A stretch of 64,000 nucleotides of DNA, from positions 21,964,650 to 22,028,649 of the forward strand of contig NC_134026.1 of assembly GCF_964204645.1 (NCBI RefSeq). Direction: 5' to 3'. The position numbers and the translations under genes were made by a program. Each line of letters starts with the position of its first letter. Positions within the stretch are counted from its first letter, which is position 1. Of this stretch, positions 49,331 through 61,353 are shown piece after piece. Below the pieces are notes generated by a model. It had not been told where the DNA came from and searched no databases. It was given only the letters and a program-made list of their open reading frames with translations. Source of the stretch: Tubulanus polymorphus. Its lineage: Eukaryota; Nemertea; Palaeonemertea; Tubulaniformes; Tubulanidae.

Positions 49331-50519
49331 AATGCCTTTCGAGGCTATTTACGATGAGACAACCTTGTTATTCCTTGTTATGATTTCATAATTCATCATA
49401 ACACTAATTACCTACTATGAAGCCGACTTTATTATGCATCCCTATCACCTATCACGCATAGGCTCTCAAAATGCTGACACTGTAAACAAACTTGGTATTA
49501 CCTAAAGGAAGGCCCATTTCCTGAAAATATGTCGCTTAATTGAAACTGCATGTGTGTTCGCATCTCCTGGCCCATGAATGAAGTGGTTTTAGCCTTCATT
49601 CATCCTACACTTATAGTTCAGCACACTCAAATTTACGACAAAATTCGAGTAAACAATTTTTCATAGTACATGTACTTTTTTCTGCATTATGAACAAAAAA
49701 TCTTTCACCTTAAAACAATGAAAATTTTTTTTGTGGACCATTTTTGTGAAAGCAACCCAACCAAAATATCAGAGGTTTCATCATAATTTGGTACAATTTA
49801 TGGTATCCAACTGACTGGATGATACCTGACTGACCACAGATAAGCCCGAGCGATAAGCCTGATGGATAATCATATCGATCCATATAAATCGGAGAGCTAT
49901 CAGAAATGATGTAATAAAACATTGATCTTGCCCGTATCCGGCTATTGACATTTAGACAATTGTCGTAACGCACCATTAATCAATGAGCCCCATGGGAAAC
50001 TTTCTAGTTGTTTCTCGGAATAACATCATTCATTACACGCTACTCTCTCCCTCTCCCTCTCCCTCGCTCTCCTGCAGTTAATGATGTCATAAATTTAATA
50101 AAAGAACTACAATCGAAATATATTATCAACTTCATATAGGAGATATAAATCAGCGGTGCAATACACGCAAAGCCTCACTCGTTGTAATAGATCGAAAGGT
50201 ACTGAAATGAACAGCATTTACGAGCAAAATGAACTGATCACTGATCATAGGCAGGCTTATAGTATATATCAAATTTCGCAAAAGCACCAGAGTTACTCGC
50301 AGCTGCAAGGGCTTTCCTTATGCAATAAAATCAAAGATCATTTTAACGGTTAGCTGGAGCAGTGCATGTTAAACGACAACTTATGAGGTAAAAGTTAGAA
50401 AATTCATCAAATTTCTTGAATTTTTTGGTCCATTTTTGCAACAGATTCAATGACAAGAAAAGGTACTTTCTGACTTTCAGAAGTACACAAACTTCTAACA
50501 GCTGGTGGAGCTAAATAAA
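49331..50519. other. No gene seen; CTCTCC tract
   Basis: A pyrimidine tract of CTCTCC units is at 50044-50073. The 88-codon minus-strand frame at 49710-49976 is not recognised. Confidence 0.45.
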
Positions 50520-50521
50520 TA

Positions 50522-50657
50522 CAGTAGACTACCCTAGCCCGTTCAACTTGGAAATATTTTTGTGAGAATATTTATGAAATACATAAGATCCAACTCAGAT
50601 ATAAAGTCAGACACAATGTTACACTCTCAAAGGGTCCAACTTGAGCGGAGTCAACTG
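50522..50657. mobile_element. Short pogo/Tigger-like MITE
   Basis: Left end CAGTAGACTACCC and right end, read inward, CAGTTGACTCCGC, each followed by a CGTTCAACTTGG- or CTCAAGTTGGACC-type stretch. Directly flanked by TA on both sides (50520-50521 and 50658-50659). TA duplications with CAGT-starting ends are typical of pogo/Tigger elements of the Tc1/mariner superfamily. 136 bp, non-coding. Confidence 0.65.
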
Positions 50658-50659
50658 TA

Positions 50660-51957
50660 TATACATTCTACTCTGGATCATCTGCAGACAGGTCGGCCTG
50701 ACATCTATCAGGAAATTGAAGAGTGATTCCACCAGGAATGGTGCTGCTCTCTTTCCGAGTAGTTTCAATAATTCATTCGCAGATATGACACAGTTGTCTC
50801 GTACCTGTACCAACAGATGTCTCTGCAGTACAAAAAGAAACGGAAAGACGTCTGGCGGCAATCCAAGCACCATGATTTGGTCATAAGAAACAGAAATTCA
50901 ATCATTTGCAAATAGTAGATTAATAATAAGGCATTCATCTTTTGCAATATATATGTTTGCGTGGTCATAAATGAGTTACTATTTCAATTCCATAAAAAAG
51001 GTGTCTTTGAATGGGAAATACGAATTTATCATGTCTATGCAACATAGAAATCTCGCAAAAACCACAAACCTCGCAATGGCAGATCCAGAAGGGGCACACC
51101 CGACGTGCGCCCCCTCTTTGTTTTCGGCCGACCAAAGATTTCAAAAACATATCTATTTTCTAAATGAGAATCGTTATGATTTAGACACGAAATTATCTTT
51201 TGAAATTTTTAGCAAAAAGGTTGGATGCTTCACCATCCTGTACTGCGTATCCGACTATCACAGTTCTTAATTGGTCCATTTGCGCACCCCCCCCCCCCCA
51301 TTCTCAAAATCCAGGATCCGTCCCTGATGAACTCGGATACAATTCATCAGATATAACAGTAACAGCGGAATAATAAGTAAGACAATTAAATAAATCTTAT
51401 ACTGGATATAACGAAAGCATATATCCTGTTCTTGTTACTAGTTTACTATAGCTGGATGTAAGTAACTTTATTTCAAATCTCATAGTCAGCATATTAAAAT
51501 TGTGACAAAAATGAGTCCCGATACTAAAGGCATACCACAAGGACTGGCATAACTGATAACGAATTGGTGATGAATCAATCAAAATAAAAGCATCGTTAGC
51601 GTAATTGCCCACCTCGCCAATAGAAATTATGATCGCAGGGCAATGCTTTTAATCAAGATATATCGAAAATGTAACCAAACAATATGGTAAAACAATATGG
51701 AGACAATGTTTTAATGCTTAATTCCGGGATGCATTAATTTATGATAGTTTAGGTGCGGGGTATATGTCAGCTGTATTACATCAAATATACAAGATAATCA
51801 TGTCAACAATGATTCTACAATTTTGAAATCGAACATGAGTATTTTCATTGAGAATTGCACATGTTTGTTTGACTAAATAAACATTCTGAAACACAAATCT
51901 TTAATGGGTGGACCAAATAAGAATAACATAGGTCCTTCACAGTTCTGGCAAGGGGTA
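50660..51957. other. No gene assigned; C13 tract
   Basis: Thirteen C in a row at 51287-51299. Overlapping frames of 67-99 codons (50619-51270) on both strands are not recognised. Confidence 0.4.
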
Positions 51958-52144
51958 AGCCATGATCGTAAGAGCATTTCCTAACAAATAAGGCATGTGC
52001 CAGATAAGGCCTGGACCAAATTTTAAGTATGGGTCAAATTAGTCCATGAAAATGCTATTATATTTACCGGGGGATTTTTACCTGTTACCGGCAAAATCAA
52101 GTCTAGTCTGACCCGGTCCAAATCGTTTGAGTTTGATTGCGGCT
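51958..52144. mobile_element. Family A-like element with mixed internal words
   Basis: Starts AGCCATGATCGTAAGAGC and ends GATTGCGGCT, with family A words (GGCCTGGACCAAATTTT, GACCCGGTCCAAATCG) but also GGGGGATTTTTACC, which belongs to the next element at 52527. A hybrid of two related families. Confidence 0.55.
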
Positions 52145-52526
52145 GTAGTAGTAAGAAGCAAGCAACGGCCACCATCGCCTGTGTGTACATATTATAATTC
52201 AATCAGTACGATGGGTAATATCTCGCTTGATTTAATTTACAGCGGATACCTTAAGCTAGATGTTAGTCGGAGTCAATTCGAACTTCGTGTAACGAACAGA
52301 ACCGAACTGAGGATGATGCACGAATGATCGGAGACAAGAGCTTACATACATACGCGCGATTAGATTAGACGTAGGCTTTACACAGTTATGAATACAACAT
52401 CATCGAGGAAGACTAATAGTATGAAAAATTGCTAAAAAAATCATATCGATCAAACCAGCTTACGCATTTACTCCAGGTAGTGTAGTGTAGAAAAACCTAC
52501 AACATTAAATTAAGGACAGAGATAAA

Positions 52527-52700
52527 AGCGGCGATCACAAGAGGATTTTTACCATGGGGATTTTTACCTAAGGGATTTTCACCCAGGGGATTTTTACCAC
52601 TAACCGATTTCAGTACGGTACTAAGAGTTCACACGGTTAATATTATCAAAAACCGCACCAAAAACCCGATCTCAGTACGGTATTGAGCTGACCGCGTATT
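52527..52700. mobile_element. Element H: A-type terminus with GGGGATTTTTACC units
   Basis: The left end AGCGGCGATCACAAGAGG resembles the family A terminus, but it is followed by four near-tandem GGGGATTTTTACC units of about 16-17 bp. Further on lie GTTCACACGGTTAATA, AAAAACC words and two TCAGTACGGTA words. The right end is not clear and may be lost at the following G tract. Confidence 0.55.
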
Positions 52701-52705
52701 GTATC

Positions 52706-52721
52706 GGGGGGGGGGGGGGGG
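52706..52721 (+). repeat. G16 homopolymer
   Basis: Sixteen consecutive G on the plus strand, next to element H. Length may be unreliable in assembly. Confidence 0.9.
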
Positions 52722-53631
52722 TGGATGAGTGCCATTTATTCATGCACGTGTCAGGTTTTACCCATTTCTAACCTAAGAAGCCACTAAAAAGAAAGAAGAT
52801 ATATAGACCATTTTGGCCAGGTTCTTACATCATAAGCATTAGTTTATCAATGATTTCACATAAGAACTGTCGAAAGAAAAGAACTGTTTTTACAGCATTA
52901 ATGGTAGCCGAGCTATTGTCCTACATAAACAATTTCAGCTCGAAGCTGTTCCTTTAAAAAGAAGAAGAAAGACGATCGTCGACTACTTTTTCCCTCGCGG
53001 GGAACAACAGCCACGTCGCCAAAGATTGGGACACATTAGGGCCTAATCTTATTACGTAGTACCTTGATCACGTTTTCCTGAATGCACACTACCGAGTTCA
53101 ATTCAATTACGTTTACATTTTGTATACGAAATGAACCGAAAACATTGTAGATTAAGTAGCCACCTAAAACATACCCATGAATGGATCTGTTTAGATAAGA
53201 GAGATGACTGCATGAACATCTTAAATGACTTTTGTCAGGGGTATAAACAACATTCTGACATTAGCCTCTCATTCATCTTCATCCCGAAATAAAAGCTTCC
53301 GCGGAGATCTGGAGACCAACCAACGAACGTCATTAGCCAAAACAATCGAAACAACAGGCTGTGTCAGTAAATTAGATTTGCCCGTAGTTTGGCGGCGCGA
53401 CAAAGGAAGACACCCAGAATGACCACACCGATTGAGCCAATTATCTTATATGTCTGATAGTGCTGAAGTCGATAACCAATGCCATATAAAGAGTTTACAA
53501 AAACAAATTGCACCGACACAGACCAGCAGGAAGCCTACTGGCTAAGCTAACCTTAGACCTGGGTTAACGCAGTATGGAACCTATGTCTAGACTAAAATGC
53601 TGAAGCGGGCGATATTTTTGATAGCTGCGTT
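52722..53631. other. No gene seen
   Basis: One 65-codon plus-strand frame (53225-53422), unrecognised. No repeats. Confidence 0.4.
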
Positions 53632-53670
53632 CACACTACAAAATCTCCTACAGGTCACAGAGAATCGGAT
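53632..53670 (+). mobile_element. Solo end resembling family C termini
   Basis: TAGCTGCGTTCACACTACAA has the terminal core GTTCACACTAC of family C preceded by GCTGCG as in family A. No matching second end was found downstream. Confidence 0.3.
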
Positions 53671-53895
53671 ATCTATTGTTTTGAAAACGTCCTAAAATTT
53701 ACCATTGATTGTTGAGTTATCATTAAGATATGTCATTACTATCATTACTATGTCATCTTCAGGAATGAAGATCTTTAAGATATAAGTTTAGAATGGACTA
53801 ATTAGTGGTAGTCAACGTGGCTTTACTTGGAAGGTGAAAGTCATGCAGCGCCCATTACAAGATTTCTTTCAGGTGGTAAGAGCTATGGTAAACCG

Positions 53896-53921
53896 TGGAC
53901 TCTAAAACGATTTAGAGTCCA
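53896..53921. other. Perfect 11-bp hairpin with ACGA loop
   Basis: TGGACTCTAAA and TTTAGAGTCCA enclose four bases. A single short palindrome in otherwise plain sequence, without associated gene. Confidence 0.7.
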
Positions 53922-54469
53922 TGGGTACACTAGCCGGAAAAGCACACTGTCTTAGACTTAACCTGAGCCAGAATCATTTATCACGCACAATGCCGTGAAA
54001 TCTACACCCACCAGAAGACACCAAAAACGCATCAAATGTCGACAATAAATGAACTTGATTGATTCCGTACGCAATAATTTAGTGACACAGATAGGTGGTA
54101 GGCGTTTGGGTCGTAAACCTTCCTTCGAAGCTCTCACATGAGATGAAGCAGGCTACCGGCGAAGCCTTTTGCATCAGATACTAAGCAGGTTTACAAAACT
54201 GTGATATATATTTTTGTATTAATCAAAACTGTTGCGGCGTGAAGGTGATTATCTGCGATTATCTACGAGAGCGAAGTTCCGCTGCGTACGAGTCGATGGC
54301 AGAATTTACAGCGACCATGATGCAGGTCGTTCATCTGTGTACGAGATACAAAATACATATTATCATCACATATCATATATTTAGCAGGACTTGGACCACA
54401 ACCTAAAACTAGAGCTGCATTAACAATACCACTCGGCCGATGAATTTTTTTTTTCACATAAAATGGTTA
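53922..54469. other. No gene seen
   Basis: AT-rich, nothing recognised beyond a 64-codon minus-strand frame. Confidence 0.4.
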
Positions 54470-55075
54470 AGGCTGCTTCAGAAACTGTACCCTGCAGAAC
54501 AGGGACAGGGTATTATTTGACCCTATAAGACTTCTAGACAGACGTCCGTTCGTATGGCCCCTTATCATCATTCCATACATGTTACATGCAAATATGAAGG
54601 CCGTCTACTACACAAACTGCATTATGTATGACAGGAACAATGTATTTTGATAATTCAATACGGCCACCAGGCAGCCATCTTGTACGTGGATTTAACTGGA
54701 ATTGATAAAGATCGTCACTTTCGAGCCACATACCCATTTTGTAGCGAAGGATGTGAAGAACAGTACTCTCCAGGATGGGTAAGTGGTTTTTGAAAATCCA
54801 ATATGTCTGCCAGTCAGCCATCCTGAATGCACTTATAACCGAAATTGTCAGTGATTTTTTATCTGCATACCAACATCTTTCATGTTACAACGAACGATCT
54901 ACTTTGGATACTGAACCAGGGAACAGTATGAGAATCTAAACCGCCATCTTGAAGAAAACTATGACCAAAATTATAAGACATCTTTAGCTGCATAGCATGC
55001 TCCTTTGATATTAATATTAAGGCATTACTTCAAAAACTGCATTCCATATGCTATGAACTAGAACAAAACTTTAAC
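54470..55075. repeat. Diverged tandem repeat, about 130-145-bp unit
   Basis: GCCATCTTG or GCCATCCTG recurs at about 54670, 54815 and 54945. An AAAACTGCATT..TATG..GGAACAA block recurs at about 54480, 54615 and 55035. It shares the GCAGCCATCTTG core with the 45.5 kb array but differs in the rest. The 79-codon minus-strand frame inside is not a gene. Confidence 0.5.
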
Positions 55076-56875
55076 CCTTCAGATTCCATGTATCATATGG
55101 GGACGTTCTTAGAATGCCTATTAAGCGCAACACCTGTGGATGGACACGTAAGTGTTTCAATCATTCCAATTATTATCTGTCGGAATGTGAGCAATCGGCG
55201 GCACATACGAGATTTCAGAATGAGGCTTATCAGACCACGACTGGGATACCTGTGGATCTGATGGTTAATTAAGTAAGTGTCTCGCCCCCTAAAATGACAA
55301 ACAAATCTAGTCAAGTTTTTGCTATGACACCCGTTTACAAGGTGGCTCTGCTTTTTACGCAATGAATTGAAACTTGACAACCGTCGTCTATAAATAATGA
55401 ACACCAAACAATGTATACAAGCTCTCTGCACCCCATTTTCCATTACCTCTGTACGTTATTGTACTAACTGTCCCCATTACCCACCACCCTACTGGCTCAA
55501 GCTCCACCACTGCCTTAACTTTCTCATCCAGAACTCTAAATCAATCTTCATCCTTGAAATTCCATCCCACTGCCAACTTAAAAGTTCACTCCCTCTCTGC
55601 TCATTCCCTCGCCATGTTTTGTCACAATCATTTTCTATCATGTTATTGGTAAAACAATTACTTTTATAATATCAACAAATCATATTTCAAGTATGCTTTA
55701 TTGGCTACAAATGAAATATTATCAAAATTACAATGAGAGTAACGGAATTTCCAGTAAAACCCTTCATAATACATCGTATAACCACTTACTGAAATAGTCA
55801 AACATATGATAAACTACCAGTTTCCTCTTATAGCAAACATTTCATACCCTGCAATGGAATTTCGGGATGAAAAGTGATACCATTCATTCCTAATCGTCAA
55901 TTGCTAGAAATTGCCTGCTCACACATCAGTTTCGTTCCTCAAAGGATGTCATTTATATCTCAACCCAGTCAACATAAATCACCATGTGATGTCGATGTGA
56001 CATGTGCCAAATAGTGAATATCAGTTACCAAACGAATGATTTATATCTACAAGACAATGTTTAAACTCGTACAGTCTTCTACATCTGGGAAAATGCACTA
56101 GTTCATGCTCCCGATCAAGCTTTGAAATAGTTGCAGTGTATTGTACAATAGGTTGATACATAATATGAACGAAAAAATAAATGAGCATTCTTTGAGATTT
56201 ACGCAGCGCATCTTCACACAGGTAGTAGAGACCCGTTAATATGGCTAAGTATTGCAGGAAATTCAATTAGAAAATCGTTTTGGGAAATCATTAGAAAGCG
56301 TCCAGATTGAACCATATGGCCGATGTTCATGTCTTGATTAGATTTCAATCGGCCGATCGATGAAATAGATTTTCGATTTTCTAAGATCTATAGCGCGTCG
56401 GCTGTTGACAAGCTGTTCACGATGAGGTAGATATTGATTCCGTAGTCAATGATTATGTTCAAAAGGTTGTCAACTTTCTAGTGAACCGGTGAATGCAGCG
56501 ATTCTTCCATCCGTTTCCCAAAGATTCGTCAACATCGATCTCGGTAGCGATCATCTTCGCGACGTTTATCTTGTAGTGAGTTCACTAAGGCCAAGGTCCT
56601 CTATTGATCTCAAATAGAGTATCATAAAAAACCTACTTCAACTCTGATGTGACTCGACAAACACTAACTCCGTGTTTGCTTGGTAAAAATATGTCGCCAG
56701 TCTATAAGAAGTTCAAGCCTGTCAATATGCTTATCACATCTATGCTAGACAATGCACCAATAGCATTCCATTATTTGAAAACTGGATGTTTTAAAAACAA
56801 CTAAGCTGCCTTTCTGTTGAAATCAAACCCTGAACTTAGTGGCAATTGCATGAGCGTATTAATTGGCCTGTGCGA
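55076..56875. other. No gene assigned; pyrimidine-rich tract
   Basis: 55425-55640 is strikingly C/T-rich and G-poor on the plus strand (90-codon frame, Pro/Ser/Leu-rich by composition). The minus-strand 116-codon frame 55443-55093 is not recognised. A CpG-richer patch lies at about 56330-56580. Confidence 0.4.
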
Positions 56876-57090
56876 AATAAAGCACAGAACAACCATTCAC
56901 ACAGGTGCCAAATGGGCCCAAGCCTGTTTGGCCCAGGCAAGAGCCAAATTTCAGCACAGGTCAAATTATTCCATGTGTATTGCTACTAGTTCCAGAAGTC
57001 TCACTTTGCTTTGTTTAATTAAGAATTGTTTAGTATCTAGCGGATGGTTTGCATGTGAACACGCTCCCTAATTAGGCCAAATTTGACGGC
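56876..57090 (-). mobile_element. Family A MITE, partial
   Basis: CCATTCACACAGGTGCC, AAATGGGCCCAAGCCTG, TTTCAGCACAGGTC, TTTAGTATCTAGCGGATGG, CTCCCTAATTAGGCC. Both terminal repeats are missing. Confidence 0.75.
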
Positions 57091-57118
57091 TTTTACTAGG
57101 GGCGGAATACAGCACTAG

Positions 57119-57177
57119 GCCGTTCGTTTAACCTACGAGCAATGAGCAATCATTTCTCGTAGGTTTAACTAAGCGGT
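57119..57177. repeat. Small inverted repeat
   Basis: GTTTAACCTACGAGC and TCTCGTAGGTTTAAC, extended by GGCCG/CGGTC, form arms of about 23 bp around a 13-base loop. Only one copy seen. Possibly the end of an unrecognised element beginning just after the family A fragment. Confidence 0.65.
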
Positions 57178-57362
57178 CAATGGCATCATAAGTACATGCA
57201 ACAGATTATGAAAATGACGTTAGGGATTTGAGATACATGTAGCGAATTATGAACAAAAATCCTATTCAATTACGAATTCAAAAACGCATCAGTAGTTGCA
57301 AATCCCAGTCAGGTCACCATAAAGTGCGTAGTTGCAAAATCTCAGCAAGATTCAATCAGACA

Positions 57363-57784
57363 TTAGTTTTTTTTTCTCGAATATACAACTCCTCGGGTAA
57401 AAGAATTAAGCACTGAATGCCACCTTCTGGTGTTATTGTGGCAATTATGATAAGCCAGTGGTGACTTTGATGAGCACATAAACACACCAGTCGCATATAC
57501 AATAGCTTCAAAATTGTCCGACAAGTTAACTGCAAGATTACCGGCGCGACACCAGTCAGATGTTATTTTGTCATAAAATACACTTGGCACGATGAAATAT
57601 GCATAGAGGGGTTGTTCCTCTATTTGCCTTTGATTATTAACCCTAACACACAATAGACATCTCCTCTGCGAAAAGCGATGCAAAGATAAAAGGTAACCAT
57701 AATGACTCGAATGCAGCCTATGATAATGCCAATAAACCTGGTAGGCTAAGCAATGAAACTCATCCCCTCTGCAGAAAGCAAACA
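57363..57784 (-). CDS. Unrecognised minus-strand frame with a good acceptor-like site
   Basis: The frame is open from 57821 to a TAA at 57363 (152 codons). Inside it, a near-ideal acceptor TTTGCTTTCTGCAG ends near 57773, after which some 135 codons remain open. The encoded residues are unusually rich in His, Tyr, Cys and Arg (HYHRLHSSHYGYLLSLH). No domain is recognised and there is no clear donor. The length is near the chance limit for this window, the codon pattern is not biased, and the His/Tyr-rich composition is unlike most folded proteins. I consider non-coding DNA the likelier reading. Confidence 0.18.
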
Positions 57785-57821
57785 ATGATTTCATAAAAAA
57801 ACGATGAGCGGCTGATATCAC

Positions 57822-58060
57822 TTCGTAATTCTACGAGCCAAAAAGCCTTGGGGCGTTAAGACATGACAAGGACTGCATCATCATTTCGCCCACCACAAAA
57901 TCCGATTGATCAATTTGAACCCGGGGATATTGACAATGAATAATATGGAATTCAATCATTGATGGGTATACCGCGCAATGAATTCAATTACAAAAAAAGC
58001 AGCTCACATGGAAATGACGATCGCTGGCCGTAATTTTTTACGACGCTCCAGAGAGTTTTC
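57822..58060. other. No gene seen
   Basis: AT-rich spacer before the possible SINE head. Confidence 0.4.
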
Positions 58061-58135
58061 AGTAGGTAGCTCGATGGGTAAGGAAGAAAATGAAAACTTT
58101 GCGAGGTTATGAGCCCGAGGTTGATTTCACTATCA
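58061..58135 (+). repeat. Possible tRNA-derived SINE head
   Basis: GGTAGCTCGATGGGTAAGG resembles a tRNA A box with the usual start. About 35 bases later GAGCCCGAGGTTGATTTCA resembles a decayed B box (consensus GGTTCGAATCC) at the expected distance. The acceptor-stem pairing of a functional tRNA is lacking, so a SINE or tRNA pseudogene is likelier. No A-rich tail was identified. Confidence 0.35.
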
Positions 58136-60069
58136 AAACGTAGAAGACTGTTAGAATTGTTTTTGCGGCGATACTGATCATGCTTTAATCAGGACAAATA
58201 AGGGTACACAGGTACTCCCTGACACAGATTCCTTCATAATTCATATCATATCATCATCTTTATTTTCCTTTACAATTTCGGTTACATATAATGTAAAATC
58301 ATTGTTACTTGTAATACACTAATAGGCCTATACATCAATACATCTTTTTCAGTATAAGTAAATAAATAAATAAATAAATAAGTGGATTCATTTCACATTA
58401 TATGTAACAGAAATAGATAGGAGGGAACAGTAAAAAGCCAACGCTTGTAAGAAACTGGCCCCCCAAACCCGTCCAAGTAGACCGAATTAGTGGATGTCAT
58501 GACCACTATTAGGCGGTAGTATTGCTGGTGAATCGTAATTGTATGCAAGATGACTGAACGATATACATTAAGATGCCACAAGCTGCAGAAACCAATTATG
58601 GCTGCTTCGAAACTAAATCTTTTTTGGAATTCCTTCATGCTCAAATCGAAATATAAATAAGATATGAGATACGTCAGCGGCCTAAATGAATTATCAGTTG
58701 TCAGCAAATTCCTTCAAGAAAATGATTTTTTGGAAATCAGACGCCCGATGATTTCTACTAAAGACGCAACTGTTTACTGAAGAACCCACACGGAATCAGT
58801 AACGATTCAAAAAAGAAAATACAAGAGTCAATCGAAACGATCATTTAATTCTATTGAATCGGCTATGTTTAATCAACTAACAACTTTCGCAGGTCCTCCT
58901 ATTTCGGTATCGCAATGATGAGACATTCTGAAACTGACGCGTCGAAGATGCAGTCGACACAATGTTAACAATGCATAAACCGGATAAATCTGTGTCAGGG
59001 CGAACGACGCTTACAGCAAATGAGCAGCACGATTCGAATTCGAGATTCTGAAATATTCATCAGATCACAACTGTTGGCGATGCAAACAGGCGTTAAATCA
59101 TCAGGTGCAATTATTAGATATGCGCAGGGGGCCGTGACGAGTGTCTTTTCTAGTAATTGCATTGTCAAATCTTGGGACCAAGCATTGATTTAAATATAAG
59201 ATGAACTATTCACGACACTGCATTAATGTGGAAGTGTATTTCAAAGTGAAATCTTGTCAATCCTGGGTACACTTTTGTGTGATTTTACTTCGCATTTCAA
59301 TATCCTGTGGCAGAGTATAGGCATAGATCCAAGACATGCAGGACATCTGCCGTAACTATTTATTGGATAAGTTGGCAAAACGATCTAATTGCGACAATTA
59401 TTTTTCTGATCAAAATGACAGGAACTTCAAAGAACTTTGAAGAAGCCGTATCCAGTTTCAACGGGAGTCGACCAAAGGCCATTCCAGAACTCTACGATAA
59501 GCATATTCAAACATTATCGCGTTTCAAACATTTCCCAGTAGAATCCCCTTCGAAGCAACTCACCAGCAAGTAATGAAACCGTATGTGGAATTCCCATAAG
59601 GTCGTAACCAAATGCAAAAACATTTCTACCACCACGGCATAGTTAGGATTGACTTTTCCTTAGATATTCATCTCTCTTTCTCTTCCTAGCGCGCATGCTG
59701 GAATACAGCAATACATCATTAACACGACCAATGACATTGTTGTCTTCGTCGCCCCGACATTGAACCTTTAAGACGAATGAAGATACGCCTGAAACCAAAT
59801 ATAAGTATCGCTATCGTGACAAAGTTCACAGAATATCATTAATGAGAAGATATCAACAAAAACCCTGAATCCAGGTATGTGCCCTGTACCGGTGAAGTCA
59901 ATATGCTCGCCAGATCAGAAGTCACAAATGTGCCATCGTAATGAAATCAACTTCGATCCAATTGACGAATAGATATCGAGCACAAGCTACTACAATTTGC
60001 TTCAGTGACCAAAAAGACGCATGACTGCAAGCTTATGAATTATAGATTCTTGAGGCTGGAACTGGGTCC
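58136..60069. other. No gene seen; AAAT microsatellite
   Basis: Six AAAT units at about 58358-58381. The 104-codon minus-strand frame at 58393-58707 and the 88-codon plus-strand frame at 59307-59573 are not recognised. Confidence 0.45.
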
Positions 60070-60362
60070 TTAACTCTTTCAGTGCTGACTTATCAATACC
60101 CTATAGTGCTGGAGATAATTTGAAAGTTTTGGAAGATTCAACCCTATGTTGAATAACGGCAATACCACTATAGTGCGTCTACACCACAGTACAGTGTAAC
60201 ATTAGTTTCTGATATTTCACTATGTTTGACAGGTGCTGCTATCTTTCAATAGAGATAAAAACTAATTACTACTTACACCAATACACCGCAGTGCGGTGTA
60301 CTAGCAAAATCCATCACCGATTCATACACCGCACTGCGGTTTAGACGCACTGAAAGGGTTAA
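60070..60362 (+). mobile_element. Family B MITE, piggyBac-like, complete
   Basis: TTAA at 60070-60073 and 60359-60362. Ends CTCTTTCAGTGC and GCACTGAAAGGG. Same orientation and internal order as the 40949 copy: CTGACTTATCAATACCCTA, GTGCTGGAGATAATTTG, ACTATAGTGCGTCTACACC, GCTATCTTTCAATAGAG, palindrome TACACCGCACTGCGG. 293 bp, non-coding. Confidence 0.92.
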
Positions 60363-61050
60363 AAAACATTTTGTCAATACCAAATCAGATGAAATAATCG
60401 CCAAAACAATTTCAGCATTAAATAATCATTACTAATTAATTGTGGTGCCAAAGACCGATTACGTTTTATCCTAGACCTACAACAAGACCTATAAGCTTCA
60501 GGGATGCAAGTTTCTGAGCAAAGTTAAGTATGCATTTTTCACTTTACCCCGAAAAGGGATGGACAAATATGATAACGACTACAGATATTAATTAGTTAAT
60601 GTCATTCCAGAAAGCCGGATGGCTCAAATGGACATGGTTCTCAGGGAAGAGAGCTTTCGTGAGAACGAAACTTAGAAGGCGGCTACTACGTTCATCGCGT
60701 GCTTTCGTTCGATTTCTAAATTGCTGCGTATACGTTGAAGATTGAAATCCATTAGAAATGATTCAATTTGCGACGAGAATTAACTCTTACAGAAAACGCA
60801 CAGGCTACATACATGCGTCAACCTACAAAAACATTTCTACTCATCAAAATAGTCATTCGAATTGTAACCACCACGACAGCAGTAGGAGAGGTATGTAACA
60901 GTATTCCGTATATTAGCCATCACCAAGAGAGGCTCCACGGAAACATTCTTCACGAAACCACTGACCGAGGAAATTAGGAATCACGGTCATTTGAAACATG
61001 TTCGGAATGTCTTGCTGCTTTTGGACACAATAATGAACGATGGCATCTAT
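60363..61050. other. No gene seen
   Basis: Nothing recognised; a 69-codon plus-strand frame only. Confidence 0.4.
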
Positions 61051-61353
61051 AGCCACAATCGCACGGAGACGATTCGGCCCGAAGTAAATTTGTCCCATGC
61101 CTGATAAGAGAGCACATTCTAACATAAACAACTCACTCGATACTAAACAATGCTCAAACAAAGCGAAGTGCGTCATTTCCGGAACAGTTGCGATGCGCAC
61201 ACAATTTGACCTGCACTAAAACTTGGCTCGGGTCTGGTACGACGTTTTTGGTCGGGCCAGACAGGCACGGGCCCATTGGCAACCATATGAATGGCTGTTC
61301 CAAGCTGAATAAAGCATGGGCCATATTTGGCCTGGGTCAAAATGCTTGCGGCT
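61051..61353 (+). mobile_element. Family A MITE, near full length, diverged
   Basis: AGCCACAATCGCACGGAGAC start, GATACTAAACAATGCTC, CAAAGCGAAGTGCGTC, GACGTTTTTGGTCGGGCC, ACGGGCCCATTGGCA and an end TGCTTGCGGCT that has lost the GTGTGATC core. Overlapping frames of 63-95 codons are not genes. Confidence 0.8.

Noticed and set aside
60610-60680. TGGCTCAAATGG as a tRNA or SINE A box
   Set aside because: No B box follows within 30-60 bases.
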